From IMG/VR virus record IMGVR_UViG_3300032323_001607, positions 1-23,413 of that record: a stretch of 23,413 nucleotides of DNA. One strand, given 5' to 3'. Below are positions 1 to 7,681 of the stretch, one piece after another (positions within the stretch are counted from its first letter, which is position 1; each line of letters opens with the position of its first letter). The DNA comes from a virus. Under the pieces are notes generated by a model. That model did not search any database. It was not told where the DNA came from and saw only the letters and a program-made list of their open reading frames with translations. The position numbers and the translations under genes were made by a program.

Positions 1-123
1 AGGTAAACGACCTCGTCGCGCGCGCCATGTCGTGGGACACGATCGAGAGCGACCCCGCCGTCCTACAGTTTGTTTCGTACGGCATTTGGGACTTTTTAGC
101 CGGGATGCCCGACCTTCGCCGGC
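1..123. other. Leader region before the small terminase; no gene called
   Basis: No convincing gene lies here. An open frame beginning at 27 runs through the terminase start in another frame and has unremarkable composition. If the window is circular, this stretch joins the HNH gene at the right edge and would hold the packaging-region leader. A weak promoter-like arrangement (positions 85-118) ends five bases before the terminase ATG and is listed separately. Confidence 0.5.
85..118 (+). promoter_or_regulatory. Weak promoter-like element before the terminase genes
   Basis: TTTG at 85-88 is followed after 22 bases by GACCTTCG at 111-118. This is one mismatch from the TAnnTTYG box seen before several other genes of this window. 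It ends five bases before the ATG at 124, matching the 4-6 base spacing of the other boxes. The first base of the box is wrong and the spacer is one base long for the family consensus, so this is a low-confidence call. Confidence 0.25.
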
Positions 124-447
124 ATGAACGGACCACAAGAAGCACGGTATGCACGCAGGTTGGCGGAATACGCTACCAGCACCGACCTGACGCCAGGCAT
201 CCAGTCCCTCATCTGGACCTTGGCGTGCGTGGAGATTGAGGAGGAAACCTTGCAGGATTACTGCAACCAGCACGGCACCTGCTACCAGGTAGTGGGCACG
301 GCCGGCGACCTGCTGAGCAAGATGCGCCCGGAGTGGAACCAGCTGAAGGAGGCCCGCCTCCGCAAGCAGGCGCTCATCGCACGCATCGAGCACAAGGTGA
401 AGAGCGCGGAGGAGACGGCCGAAAGCACTGAGCAATATTTTGGCTGA
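124..447 (+). CDS. terS: Terminase small subunit, P27-like
   Basis: Encodes 107 residues. In this family the small subunit recognises phage DNA and recruits the large subunit to start packaging. The N-terminal half is helical. The segment around residues 50-90 (YQVVG, then RPEWNQLKEARLRKQ) matches the pattern of P27-family small terminases, in which a conserved Tyr-x-V-x-G turn is followed by a basic helix. It directly precedes and overlaps the large terminase by eight bases, which is the standard order. The ATG at 124 has no Shine-Dalgarno sequence but has a weak TAnnTTCG-like box five bases upstream. The family call rests on pattern memory plus position. Confidence 0.8.
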   Translation: MNGPQEARYARRLAEYATSTDLTPGIQSLIWTLACVEIEEETLQDYCNQHGTCYQVVGTAGDLLSKMRPEWNQLKEARLRKQALIARIEHKVKSAEETAESTEQYFG

Positions 448-1999
448 TACCACGTACTACTTCGACGAGGCCAGCGCGGACCGGGCCGTCAACTTTATCG
501 AGACCTTCTGCACCCACGTCAAGGGCGAGCTGGGCGGGAAGCCGTTCCTGCTGGAGCCTTGGCAGAAGGACGACATCATCCGCCCGCTGTTCGGGTGGAA
601 GCGTGCCGACGGCCGGCGCAAGTACCGCACCTGCTACGTGGAGATCCCGCGGAAGAACGGGAAGTCCAACCTCTCGGCAGCGATAGCACTGTACATGCTG
701 TTCAGCGACGGCGAGCCAGGCGCGGAAATCATCAGCGCGGCCGGCGACCGCCAGCAGGCCAACATCGTCTTCAGCGTGGCGCAGGAGATGGTCTACAACA
801 ACGCTGAGTTGCGCAAGCGTGGGAAGGTGTACCGCAACCAGATCCAGTACAAGTCCAGCTTCTACAAGTCCATCAGCGCGGAGGCCTCCACCAAACACGG
901 GTTCAACTGTCATGCCGTGATTTTCGACGAGCTGCACACCCAACCCAACCGCGACCTGTTCGACGTGCTGGTGACTTCCACCGGCGCCCGTACCCAGCCG
1001 CTCATCATGGCCCTCACCACCGCCGGCCATGACCGCAACAGCATCTGCTGGGAGGTGCACGAGTACGCACGCCAGGTGAAGGAGGGCAGCGTAAAGGACG
1101 AGACCTTTCTGCCCGTGCTGTACGCTGCCGATGCGGAGGACGACTGGAGCCTGGAGGAAACCTGGAAGAAGGCCAATCCAGGCTACGGCAGCATCTGCCG
1201 GCCGGAGTATTTCGAGCAGGAGGTGCAGAAGGCCAAGAACGTACCGAGCTACCTCAACACGTTCCTGCGCCTGAACCTCAACATCTGGACCAGCGCGGAG
1301 CAGGCGTGGATCCCGGACGACATCTTCATGCGCGGCGCCGACCCGCTGCCGCCGGATGACGTGCTGCTCGGGCTGCCCTGCTACGGTGGCCTCGACCTCG
1401 CCAGCACGCAAGACCTCACCGCCTTCGCCCTCCTGTTCCGGGACGAGGAGGCGGACTGCTTCTACCTGAAGGTGCACCAGTTCGTCAACAGCGAGAAGGC
1501 CGAAAGCAAGAAGCTGAACGCCGGCATCGACTACCTACGTTGGGCGGAGGAGGGGCACATCACTGTCATCCCAGGCAACCGCACCGACTACCGCTACATC
1601 AAGGAGCACATCGTGCAGGCGGCGGCCAAGTACGACCTGCGCAGCATTGGCTACGATCCACGATTCAGCACCTACATCGTCAGCGAGCTGGTGGCGGAGG
1701 ACATCGTCATGCACCCGATGGCGCAGAACATCACTACCATGAACGGCCCGACCAAAGAGTTCGAGATGCAGATGCTGTCGGGCAACATCGTCCACGGCGG
1801 CAACGAGGTGCTGCGGTGGCAGATGGGCTGCGCGGTGGTGTACATGGACGTCAACGAAAACAAGCGGGTGGTGAAGGAGAGCTACAAGGAGAGCAAGAAG
1901 GTCGACGGCGTCATCGCCTCCATCATCGCCATGAACGAGTACGTTCACGAGCGCACGAGCGGCAGCTTCGACGAGTTCCTGGGCGTTATTTCACTCTGA
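440..1999 (+). CDS. terL: Terminase large subunit, Terminase_1 family
   Basis: ATPase and nuclease that pumps DNA into the prohead and cuts it; 519 residues, the normal family length. The ATPase motifs are PRKNGKS at residues 70-76 (Walker A) and VIFDE at about 160-164 (Walker B). The RNase H-like nuclease has acidic residues in GLDLAS (D319), GYDPRF (D406) and KVDG (D489). The start is TTG at 440. No ATG occurs between the in-frame stop at 398-400 and this codon, and the first internal ATG (residue 86) would remove the Walker A motif. The gene overlaps the small terminase by eight bases, consistent with translational coupling. Confidence 0.96.
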   Translation: MADTTYYFDEASADRAVNFIETFCTHVKGELGGKPFLLEPWQKDDIIRPLFGWKRADGRRKYRTCYVEIPRKNGKSNLSAAIALYMLFSDGEPGAEIISAAGDRQQANIVFSVAQEMVYNNAELRKRGKVYRNQIQYKSSFYKSISAEASTKHGFNCHAVIFDELHTQPNRDLFDVLVTSTGARTQPLIMALTTAGHDRNSICWEVHEYARQVKEGSVKDETFLPVLYAADAEDDWSLEETWKKANPGYGSICRPEYFEQEVQKAKNVPSYLNTFLRLNLNIWTSAEQAWIPDDIFMRGADPLPPDDVLLGLPCYGGLDLASTQDLTAFALLFRDEEADCFYLKVHQFVNSEKAESKKLNAGIDYLRWAEEGHITVIPGNRTDYRYIKEHIVQAAAKYDLRSIGYDPRFSTYIVSELVAEDIVMHPMAQNITTMNGPTKEFEMQMLSGNIVHGGNEVLRWQMGCAVVYMDVNENKRVVKESYKESKKVDGVIASIIAMNEYVHERTSGSFDEFLGVISL

Positions 2000-2000
2000 T

Positions 2001-2008
2001 TACCTTTG
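2001..2008 (+). promoter_or_regulatory. TAnnTTTG box six bases before the portal gene
   Basis: TACCTTTG, an exact match to the Bacteroidota -7 consensus TAnnTTTG, lies six bases upstream of the portal ATG at 2015 in the short gap after the large terminase. No TTTG is seen at the expected -33 distance. If functional, transcription would begin at or next to the start codon. Confidence 0.4.
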
Positions 2009-2014
2009 GCGCAC

Positions 2015-3211
2015 ATGGCTACCATCTGGGAACGTCTGGGGCTGCAGAAGCGGGCCCGCATCGGCAAGTTTGACAGCGCCACCATCGCGCAGGAGCTGGG
2101 CGTTTGGGCTATGACCCGGAGCGGCGCCAACGTCAGCGAGCAAAGCTCGTTAGCTATCTCTACCGTGTACGCTTGCGTCTACAAGATTGCGAGCACCATC
2201 AGCAGCTTGGGCCTTGACGTCTACGTCCGGGACGGCGCCTCGGTAGACGTAGCCAACGCGCACCCTGCTCAGGACCTCATCAAGTATGAGCCCAACAGCC
2301 GGCAGACGGCCTACGAGTTCTGGGAGACCATCGTGGCGCAGGCCTGCCTGTACGGCATGGGCTACGCCATCATCGAGCGGGACAGCCGTGGCTACGCCAG
2401 CAGCATGACCATCGTGGACTACTACGACGTCGAGGCGAAGGTGGTAAACAACGAGCCGGTCTACGTGGTGCGCGACTACGGCGTGGTGCGCACGGAGAAC
2501 ATGCTCGAGATCTGCAACCTGTTCCGTATGTCGCCTATCCGCCTGCACCGGGAAAACTTGGGGCTGGCGAAGTCGGCGCAGGATTTCGGGGCGGAATATT
2601 TCGGCAGTGGCGGGCAGATGACCGGCATCTTGTCGACGGACCAGCCCCTCAAGAAGGAGCAGATGGACGTCATCCAGGAGAGCTGGAACAAAGCGCAGAC
2701 GCAGGCCGGCACTAAGCTGCTGCCGTTCGGCTTCAAGTATAACCGCATCAGCATCTCGCCGGATGAGGCCCAGTTCATCGAGACGCGCAAGTTCCAAGCG
2801 GAGGAAATCTGCCGCATCTTCAGCGTCCCGCCGAGCCTCGTGCAGCTGCCCTCGCAGACGACGTTCAACAACGTCGAGCAGCAGAACCTCCAGTTCGCCA
2901 AGCACACGGTGACGCCGTGGGCCAACCGCATCGAGCAGGAGATTGACCGCAAGCTGATCCCGTCGTTCGACCGTCCGCGCATTTACTCCAAGTTCGCCCT
3001 GAACGACCTGTACCGCGGCGACATGGCGGCCCGCGCCAACTTCTACCAGCAGATGCTGCAGGCCGGCGTCATCAGCATCAACGAGGCGCGGAACAAAGAA
3101 GACCTGAACCCGGTGCCAGGCGGCGACATCCACACCGTCCAGGTCAACCAAATCGCCCTCGACCAGTTCGGCGCCTATTCCCAGAAGATTGCCAGCGATG
3201 CCATACAGTGA
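2015..3211 (+). CDS. Portal protein, HK97 family
   Basis: Forms the dodecameric ring at one capsid vertex through which DNA passes and to which the tail connector binds. The protein has 398 residues, typical for HK97-type portals. Recognisable features are the N-terminal SSLAISTVYACVYKIAST segment, the central TIVDYYDVEAKVV and EQMDVIQESWNKA helices, and the conserved SVPPSLVQL and LQFAKHTVTPW stretches that characterise the family. ATG 2015 is preferred over a TTG nine bases upstream because it follows a TAnnTTTG box at a spacing shared with other genes here. The 3' end overlaps the next gene by 14 bases. Confidence 0.95.
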   Translation: MATIWERLGLQKRARIGKFDSATIAQELGVWAMTRSGANVSEQSSLAISTVYACVYKIASTISSLGLDVYVRDGASVDVANAHPAQDLIKYEPNSRQTAYEFWETIVAQACLYGMGYAIIERDSRGYASSMTIVDYYDVEAKVVNNEPVYVVRDYGVVRTENMLEICNLFRMSPIRLHRENLGLAKSAQDFGAEYFGSGGQMTGILSTDQPLKKEQMDVIQESWNKAQTQAGTKLLPFGFKYNRISISPDEAQFIETRKFQAEEICRIFSVPPSLVQLPSQTTFNNVEQQNLQFAKHTVTPWANRIEQEIDRKLIPSFDRPRIYSKFALNDLYRGDMAARANFYQQMLQAGVISINEARNKEDLNPVPGGDIHTVQVNQIALDQFGAYSQKIASDAIQ

Positions 3212-5444
3212 TTACCCGGAGGCAGTAACGAACAACGCCAAGCGCGGCATCGAGTTAAACGACGCGGTGGATGGCCGGTGCGCTACGGATGTAGGGAAGG
3301 AGACCGCACGCATCCTCGCCAACCGGGAGACCATCAGCCACGATCGCACGGTGCGCATGTACAGCTTTCTCAGCCGTGCGCGCACTTACTACAACCCGGA
3401 CGACACGGAGGCCTGCGGCACCATCAGCTACCTCCTATGGGGTGGTGACGCTGGCCTATCTTGGTCACGCAACAAAGTAGAAGAAATGGAAGAGAACAAC
3501 GAACGCATGCAGCAGGTACGCAGCCAGTACGGCGAGGCGGTCGAGCTGCGCGTCAGCGAGGTCCGTGCGGCCTCCGACGACACCCTGACCATCAGCGGCT
3601 ACGCTGCCATGTTCGACGACGTCACCGACCTCGGCTACTTCAACGAGCGCATCGCTCGCGGAGCCTTCGACGGAGTGATGGACGACGACGTCCGGCTGCT
3701 CATCAACCATGCCGGCGTCCCGCTGGCACGCACCACCAACGGCACCCTCGACCTCGAGGTGGACGACAACGGCCTGCGCTACACGGCACGCCTGGCGGAC
3801 ACCACCGAGGGCCGCGACTTGTACAAGCTCATCAAGCGCGGCGACATCTCGCAGTCAAGCTTCGCCTTTACCATCGAGGACGAGGAGTGGGACCGCAAGC
3901 AGAACCTGCGCACCATCAAGCGGATGGGCAGCCTGCTCGACGTGAGCCCGGTGACGTACCCGGCCTACCCAACGACGACGGTGGCCGCTCGCATGAAGGC
4001 GCGGCAGGAGGAGCGCTCCATCGATCCCGAAGACGAGGAGCTGCTCGACGACATCCTCGAAGCAATCGACGACATCAAGGTCAAGATTGAGATGGCCAAG
4101 GCCGTCGAGGAGGAGGAGGACGTGATGCCCGAAGAACCCGTAAATTCTGAACGTGCTACATTCGCACCAGTTAATACTACAACCATGAACTTGAACGAAC
4201 TGAAGGCGCTCCGCGCCAAGCACTACGAGGAGCACGTCGCCCTCGTGGAGAACCCCGAGAAAGAAGGCCGCACCATGACCGAAGCTGAAGAGCAGCGGGC
4301 TGCATGGTTGGTTGGCGAGGTTGAATCTTTGGACAAGCGCATCAAGCACCGCGCCGACCACGAGAACATGGTCGCCCGCGTAGCTTACAGCGGCACGGCA
4401 TCGACCACCGAGAAGCGCGAAATCGAGCGCGTCAACGGTCATTTCAGCCTGTCCCGCGCTATCATGTCTGCAGCTAACGGCCGCAGCTTGGAAGGTGCTG
4501 AGGCAGAGTGGGCACAAGAGGCACAGCGTGAGATGCGGGCCCAAGGCTTGCAGGTTCTCGGCCAGGTGGCTATCCCGACCAAAGCTCTCCTCCGCGCATC
4601 TGCCGACAACTTCACGGCCGGCGCATACGGAGCTACCACGGACGGAGCGGCATTCGTTCCTGTGAACGTGGGCGGAGCTATCGAAGCACTGCGCGCACCG
4701 TCTGTCATCGAGCAGTTGGGCACGACCACGCTAAGCAACCTCACCGGCAACGTGAAGTTCCCGCGCGTCTCTGTGAAGGCAGCAGGAACGGCTGAGGGCG
4801 AGGTTGACGCGAATGCGGCATCGGGCCTTGAGATGGACGAGCTGACCCTCAGCCCGCAGCGGGTTTCCGCGAAGACCACCTACTCCAAGCAGCTCCTCCT
4901 CCAGGGCGGCGCAGCAGTGGACCTGGTCATCGCGCAGGAATTGCAGAACGCGATGAACGCATTTATCGATACGAAAGCATTCGACACGCTCGACGGCGCA
5001 ACCATCGACAACCAGTCCACGGACGGCTCGACGACCCTCACCGCTGCGATTGCAGTGGCTATGGAATCGGCAGTCCTCGCAGCAGGTGGAAACCTCGCAG
5101 CTGCACGGTACGTCATGTCTCCCACTGCTTACAAGTTCGCAAAGAACCTGGCGCAGGTAAGTTCTGTCTCTGCTCTGTACGATCTCGCCAGCAACACCTT
5201 CAACGGTTACCCGGCAGTGGCTACGCCGTACCTGGTGGACGCCAGCTCGGGAGTTGGACAGATGCTCTTCGGTAACTTCCAGCAGGGCTGCATCCTCGCC
5301 TACTTCGGAGGTATCGACCTGTTGGTTGACCCGTACAGCGCTGCCGGCAACGCGCAGATCGTCCTGCACGTCAACCGCTTCTTCGATTTCGACGTTCGCC
5401 AGGCTGGCGCTCTCTCGAAAATCATCGACATCAACGCTGCCTAA
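3198..5444 (+). CDS. Prohead protease-major capsid fusion, HK97 type, with extra N-terminal domain
   Basis: A 748-residue protein with three parts. Residues 1-95 form a helical domain (YSDYPEAVTNNAKRG, RMYSFLSRA, CGTISYLLWGG) that I recognise from Bacteroidota phage head proteins; its function is unknown to me. Residues 120-265 are an S78-type prohead protease with H171 (LINHAG), S221 (SQSSFAF) and a probable acidic third residue D248 (LLDVSPVTYPAYP). Residues 270-330 are acidic and coiled-coil-like. From M330 to the end is an HK97-fold major capsid protein (FPRVSV, SAKTTYSKQLL, NGYPAV). The protease would cleave the capsid N-terminal scaffold region during maturation. ATG 3198 is chosen over TTG 3189. 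A second start inside the gene at 4185 could make capsid protein alone. Confidence 0.93.
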   Translation: MPYSDYPEAVTNNAKRGIELNDAVDGRCATDVGKETARILANRETISHDRTVRMYSFLSRARTYYNPDDTEACGTISYLLWGGDAGLSWSRNKVEEMEENNERMQQVRSQYGEAVELRVSEVRAASDDTLTISGYAAMFDDVTDLGYFNERIARGAFDGVMDDDVRLLINHAGVPLARTTNGTLDLEVDDNGLRYTARLADTTEGRDLYKLIKRGDISQSSFAFTIEDEEWDRKQNLRTIKRMGSLLDVSPVTYPAYPTTTVAARMKARQEERSIDPEDEELLDDILEAIDDIKVKIEMAKAVEEEEDVMPEEPVNSERATFAPVNTTTMNLNELKALRAKHYEEHVALVENPEKEGRTMTEAEEQRAAWLVGEVESLDKRIKHRADHENMVARVAYSGTASTTEKREIERVNGHFSLSRAIMSAANGRSLEGAEAEWAQEAQREMRAQGLQVLGQVAIPTKALLRASADNFTAGAYGATTDGAAFVPVNVGGAIEALRAPSVIEQLGTTTLSNLTGNVKFPRVSVKAAGTAEGEVDANAASGLEMDELTLSPQRVSAKTTYSKQLLLQGGAAVDLVIAQELQNAMNAFIDTKAFDTLDGATIDNQSTDGSTTLTAAIAVAMESAVLAAGGNLAAARYVMSPTAYKFAKNLAQVSSVSALYDLASNTFNGYPAVATPYLVDASSGVGQMLFGNFQQGCILAYFGGIDLLVDPYSAAGNAQIVLHVNRFFDFDVRQAGALSKIIDINAA
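4157..4164 (+). promoter_or_regulatory. TAnnTTCG box upstream of the internal capsid start
   Basis: TACATTCG lies 20 bases before the internal ATG at 4185, in an AT-richer stretch (about 4138-4184) that resembles an intergenic leader although it is translated in the fusion. The same octamer occurs four bases before the gene at 7694. No -33 TTTG is visible. Confidence 0.4.
4185..5444 (+). CDS. Possible separately translated major capsid protein (internal start)
   Basis: ATG 4185 corresponds to M330 of the fusion and would give a 419-residue protein. It begins MNLNELKALRAKHYEE, a typical N-terminus of free-standing HK97-type capsid proteins with a helical scaffold (delta) region up to about residue 100, followed by the capsid fold. 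An AT-richer leader and a TACATTCG box lie just upstream. Capsids need hundreds of coat subunits but few proteases, so a nested start would solve the dosage problem of a fusion. The reading frame is seen directly; independent expression is inferred. Codons in this part use more A/T-ending forms (GCA, TCT, GCT) than neighbouring genes, as in highly expressed genes. Confidence 0.5.
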   Translation: MNLNELKALRAKHYEEHVALVENPEKEGRTMTEAEEQRAAWLVGEVESLDKRIKHRADHENMVARVAYSGTASTTEKREIERVNGHFSLSRAIMSAANGRSLEGAEAEWAQEAQREMRAQGLQVLGQVAIPTKALLRASADNFTAGAYGATTDGAAFVPVNVGGAIEALRAPSVIEQLGTTTLSNLTGNVKFPRVSVKAAGTAEGEVDANAASGLEMDELTLSPQRVSAKTTYSKQLLLQGGAAVDLVIAQELQNAMNAFIDTKAFDTLDGATIDNQSTDGSTTLTAAIAVAMESAVLAAGGNLAAARYVMSPTAYKFAKNLAQVSSVSALYDLASNTFNGYPAVATPYLVDASSGVGQMLFGNFQQGCILAYFGGIDLLVDPYSAAGNAQIVLHVNRFFDFDVRQAGALSKIIDINAA

Positions 5445-5465
5445 TTAGGCAACGACCACACAGGC

Positions 5466-5494
5466 GAAGGCCCGGGGCACTCCCCCGGGCTTTC
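5466..5494 (+). terminator. Strong hairpin after the capsid gene
   Basis: A 12-bp stem (5466-5477 with 5483-5494, one G-T wobble) encloses a five-base loop. It lies 22 bases after the capsid stop codon and is followed by only a short T-containing stretch. It may be a partial terminator or a 3'-end stabilising structure for capsid mRNA, features often placed after the most expressed gene. Full termination would cut off the tail genes unless the box at 5496 restarts transcription. Confidence 0.65.
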
Positions 5495-5495
5495 G

Positions 5496-5503
5496 TACTT
5501 TCG
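5496..5503 (+). promoter_or_regulatory. TAnnTTCG box four bases before the connector gene
   Basis: TACTTTCG directly follows the post-capsid hairpin and ends four bases before the ATG at 5508, the same spacing as at 7694 and 15817. A restart promoter after a terminator would be a logical arrangement. No -33 element is evident because the hairpin occupies that position. Confidence 0.4.
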
Positions 5504-5507
5504 GGCC

Positions 5508-6068
5508 ATGATGACCATCAACATCACCAGCTCGCCATCGCTCGACGACATCGTGACGGTGGCAGCTCTCAAGGCGTTCCTGCGCGTCGATCACAGCGAT
5601 GAGGACACCTACATCACCGCGCTCCGCCAGGTGGCCATCAGCTACGTGGAGAGCATCACAGACACCCGCCTCGGCGACGTGACGGCGGTGGGCTACATGG
5701 ACAGCTGGCACCCGGTATCTATCCCGGTAGGACCGGTGCAGAGCATCAGCTCCATCACGTACACCTCGACCAGCCAAACCACGCTGACCCTCGGCGCCAC
5801 GCACTACTACACCGACCTGGTGAGCAAGCCGGCGCGCATCCGCTTCGTCAGCCCACCCGACCTGTACGACTACGCCCTCAACCGGGTGCAGGTGAACATG
5901 ACTATCGGCTACCCTGAGGCGTCCATCCCCACGCCGCTCATTCAGGCGGTGCGCCTGCTTGTGGGCCACCTGTACGAGGCGCGCGTGGAGGAGGTGCAGG
6001 GCACCATCACGACCCGCCTGAAGATGGGCATCGAGGCACTGGTCAACCCCTACCGCGTCCTGTCATGA
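5508..6068 (+). CDS. Head-tail connector, HK97 gp6-like
   Basis: A 186-residue protein of the gp6/phiE125 gp8-like connector type, which forms the ring below the portal. The N-terminal helical pattern (ALKAFLRVDHSDEDTYITALRQVAISYVE) is the hallmark of this family, in which a short helix with an acidic D-x-x-D-D pattern precedes a longer helix. The C-terminal helix (PLIQAVRLLVGHLYEAR) is also typical. Position after the capsid gene fits. Two consecutive ATG codons begin the gene and the first is used here. The stop overlaps the next start (ATGA). Confidence 0.88.
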   Translation: MMTINITSSPSLDDIVTVAALKAFLRVDHSDEDTYITALRQVAISYVESITDTRLGDVTAVGYMDSWHPVSIPVGPVQSISSITYTSTSQTTLTLGATHYYTDLVSKPARIRFVSPPDLYDYALNRVQVNMTIGYPEASIPTPLIQAVRLLVGHLYEARVEEVQGTITTRLKMGIEALVNPYRVLS

Positions 6069-6394
6069 AGTTCGGGCGTATGGACAGCCGCATCACTATC
6101 GAGCGGACCACCACCACCACAAACACCTACGGCGAGCGGGTGAACGCGTGGGGCACGCTGGCGACGGTATGGGCGGACGTCATCTACCGAGAAGGCAGCG
6201 GCACGGAAAGCATTCAGAGCGCCCAGGTGCTGAGCAAGCAGCCGGTCCACTTTCTCATCCGCTACAGCACGACGGTGGCGGACGTCAGCCCAAAGGACCG
6301 GGTGAGCTACAACAGCAAGCTGTACAACATCGAGACCGTCCAGGAGATTGGGCGCAACGACGGTCTGCGCCTCACCTGCACCATCCGCGAGTGA
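6065..6394 (+). CDS. Head-tail adaptor / head closure protein (SPP1 gp16-like)
   Basis: A 109-residue beta-rich protein (MDSRITIER, YGERVNAWGTLATVWADV, KDRVSYNSKLYNIETV, LRLTCTIRE). This strand order is characteristic of the phage head-tail joining family, which closes the head and forms the interface with the tail. It overlaps the upstream connector by four bases and the downstream gp10-like gene by one base (TGATG). Confidence 0.88.
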   Translation: MKFGRMDSRITIERTTTTTNTYGERVNAWGTLATVWADVIYREGSGTESIQSAQVLSKQPVHFLIRYSTTVADVSPKDRVSYNSKLYNIETVQEIGRNDGLRLTCTIRE

Positions 6395-6888
6395 TGTTTA
6401 CCGCACGCATCGACGGCCTTGACCGCATCCAGGAACGCATCAGCAAAGCGGTGGAATTTGGTGAACTAAACCGCGCGCAGGTACAGAAATCCTACCGCAA
6501 AGTTGCCATGATCTACGTGCGCCGTGCGCAGGCTATGGTCAAAGACGCCGACAAAACCATCTACATCAATCGACGGGGAGCGGTCATCAAGATTGAGCAG
6601 GGCACGCTGCGCCGTTCGATGGGCACCTGGACAGCCAACAAGAAGTTCCCTACCATCTTGGCAGGACCGCGAGTAAACCATCCCATGAAGCGCAAGGTAC
6701 CGGCCAGCGCGGACGCCTGGTTTGCGCACATCGTGGAGCACGGTGACTTTCCGGATGAGTTTGGGGGCAAGAACACAGGACATCCAAACTATCTCATCCA
6801 CAAGCGGGCTATGGAATCGGTAGACGCCACGATGCGGCAGAAGCTTATAGGTGAGTTGCAGAAGGAGTTCTCACGCTACATGAAATGA
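6394..6888 (+). CDS. HK97 gp10-like neck/tail protein
   Basis: A 164-residue protein between the head closure and tail completion genes, where HK97 gp10-type proteins normally lie. Visible features are the N-terminal helix GLDRIQERISKAVEF, a conserved KSYRKVAMIYVRRAQ helix and a C-terminal segment (YLIHKRAMESVDATMRQKL) that ends in an amphipathic helix. The ATG at 6394 overlaps the preceding stop by one base; upstream extensions of the frame run through the adaptor gene and are not real. Function is inferred from position and the general gp10 pattern. Confidence 0.78.
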   Translation: MFTARIDGLDRIQERISKAVEFGELNRAQVQKSYRKVAMIYVRRAQAMVKDADKTIYINRRGAVIKIEQGTLRRSMGTWTANKKFPTILAGPRVNHPMKRKVPASADAWFAHIVEHGDFPDEFGGKNTGHPNYLIHKRAMESVDATMRQKLIGELQKEFSRYMK

Positions 6889-7670
6889 CAATAGGAAAAG
6901 CCATCTACTACCTGCTGAGCAACGACGCCACGGTGTCGGGGCTGGTCAGCACGCGCATCTTTCCGGAGGTGGCGGACCAGGAGCAGGCCATGCCTTACAT
7001 CGTGTACAACATTCGCAGCAACGACCCGAGCGACGTGCAGACCGGGCCGTCTGCCCTGGACACCGCCAGCATCGAGATAGCCTGCTATTCCACCAGCTAC
7101 ACCCAGGTCATCGACGTGGCCTCGGCGGTACGGCTGGCGCTGGACCGGGTGGGCGGCACGTACAGCGGCGTCAACGTGCAGAGCATCCAGTACACCACGG
7201 AGACCATGGACTTCGAGGAGGCGCAGCGGGCGTACAAGGTCATGGCCGACTACGAGGCGCGCATCGACCGGGGCAACTTGACGCTGCCCACGGTGACCGC
7301 CGTCCGTCCCGATCTCATCATTCGCGGTGCCGTGTACGACGAGCCGCGCACGCTCGCGTTGACCAACGGGGCCACCTTCACGGTGAACAGCGACGACCAC
7401 CTCCTCTTCGCCAACTACGCCTCCGCATCGGGTTCTGCAGCAGCTACCCTCCGGCTGCCGGCAGTGGCCGGCAACGAGGGCCGCGAGGTGCGTATCAAAA
7501 CCGGCAACCACCTGAGCAACCAGCGCACGCTCACGCTGCGACCCGCGGCTGCAGACACGACGGTCACCATCGACGGGAGCGCATCGGCATCGATGGACCG
7601 CTCCTATGACGGTATCACCGTGCACTGCATCGGCGGACAGTGGTACATCACGCAACGCAAATCGAAGTAA
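6885..7670 (+). CDS. Tail completion protein (DUF3168-like) with C-terminal beta domain
   Basis: A 261-residue protein. Residues 1-130 match the tail terminator pattern (AIYYLLSNDATVSGLV, RIFPEVADQEQAMPYIVY, IEIACYSTSY, MADYEARI), which caps the tail tube and joins it to the head. Such proteins are usually about 120-140 residues long. Residues 135-261 form an extra Ser/Thr-rich beta domain (ATLRLPAVAGNEGREVRIK, VTIDGS, WYIT) like those at the ends of phage fibres and other surface structural proteins. Its presence on a neck protein is unusual. It overlaps the upstream gene by four bases. Confidence 0.8.
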   Translation: MTIGKAIYYLLSNDATVSGLVSTRIFPEVADQEQAMPYIVYNIRSNDPSDVQTGPSALDTASIEIACYSTSYTQVIDVASAVRLALDRVGGTYSGVNVQSIQYTTETMDFEEAQRAYKVMADYEARIDRGNLTLPTVTAVRPDLIIRGAVYDEPRTLALTNGATFTVNSDDHLLFANYASASGSAAATLRLPAVAGNEGREVRIKTGNHLSNQRTLTLRPAAADTTVTIDGSASASMDRSYDGITVHCIGGQWYITQRKSK

Positions 7671-7681
7671 CCCGCATTCAT

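Noticed and set aside
27-239. Open frame beginning 27 that could be a gene before the small terminase
   Set aside because: It overlaps the well-supported terminase frame for more than half its length and its residues after that point are shadow-like (Arg/His/Thr-rich).
374-1477. Long minus-strand open frame opposite the large terminase
   Set aside because: GC-rich coding DNA creates long antisense frames; the product is Val/Leu/Arg/His-rich with no domain pattern, and the + strand gene has all its motifs. The same applies to minus-strand frames opposite portal, capsid, tape measure and hub.
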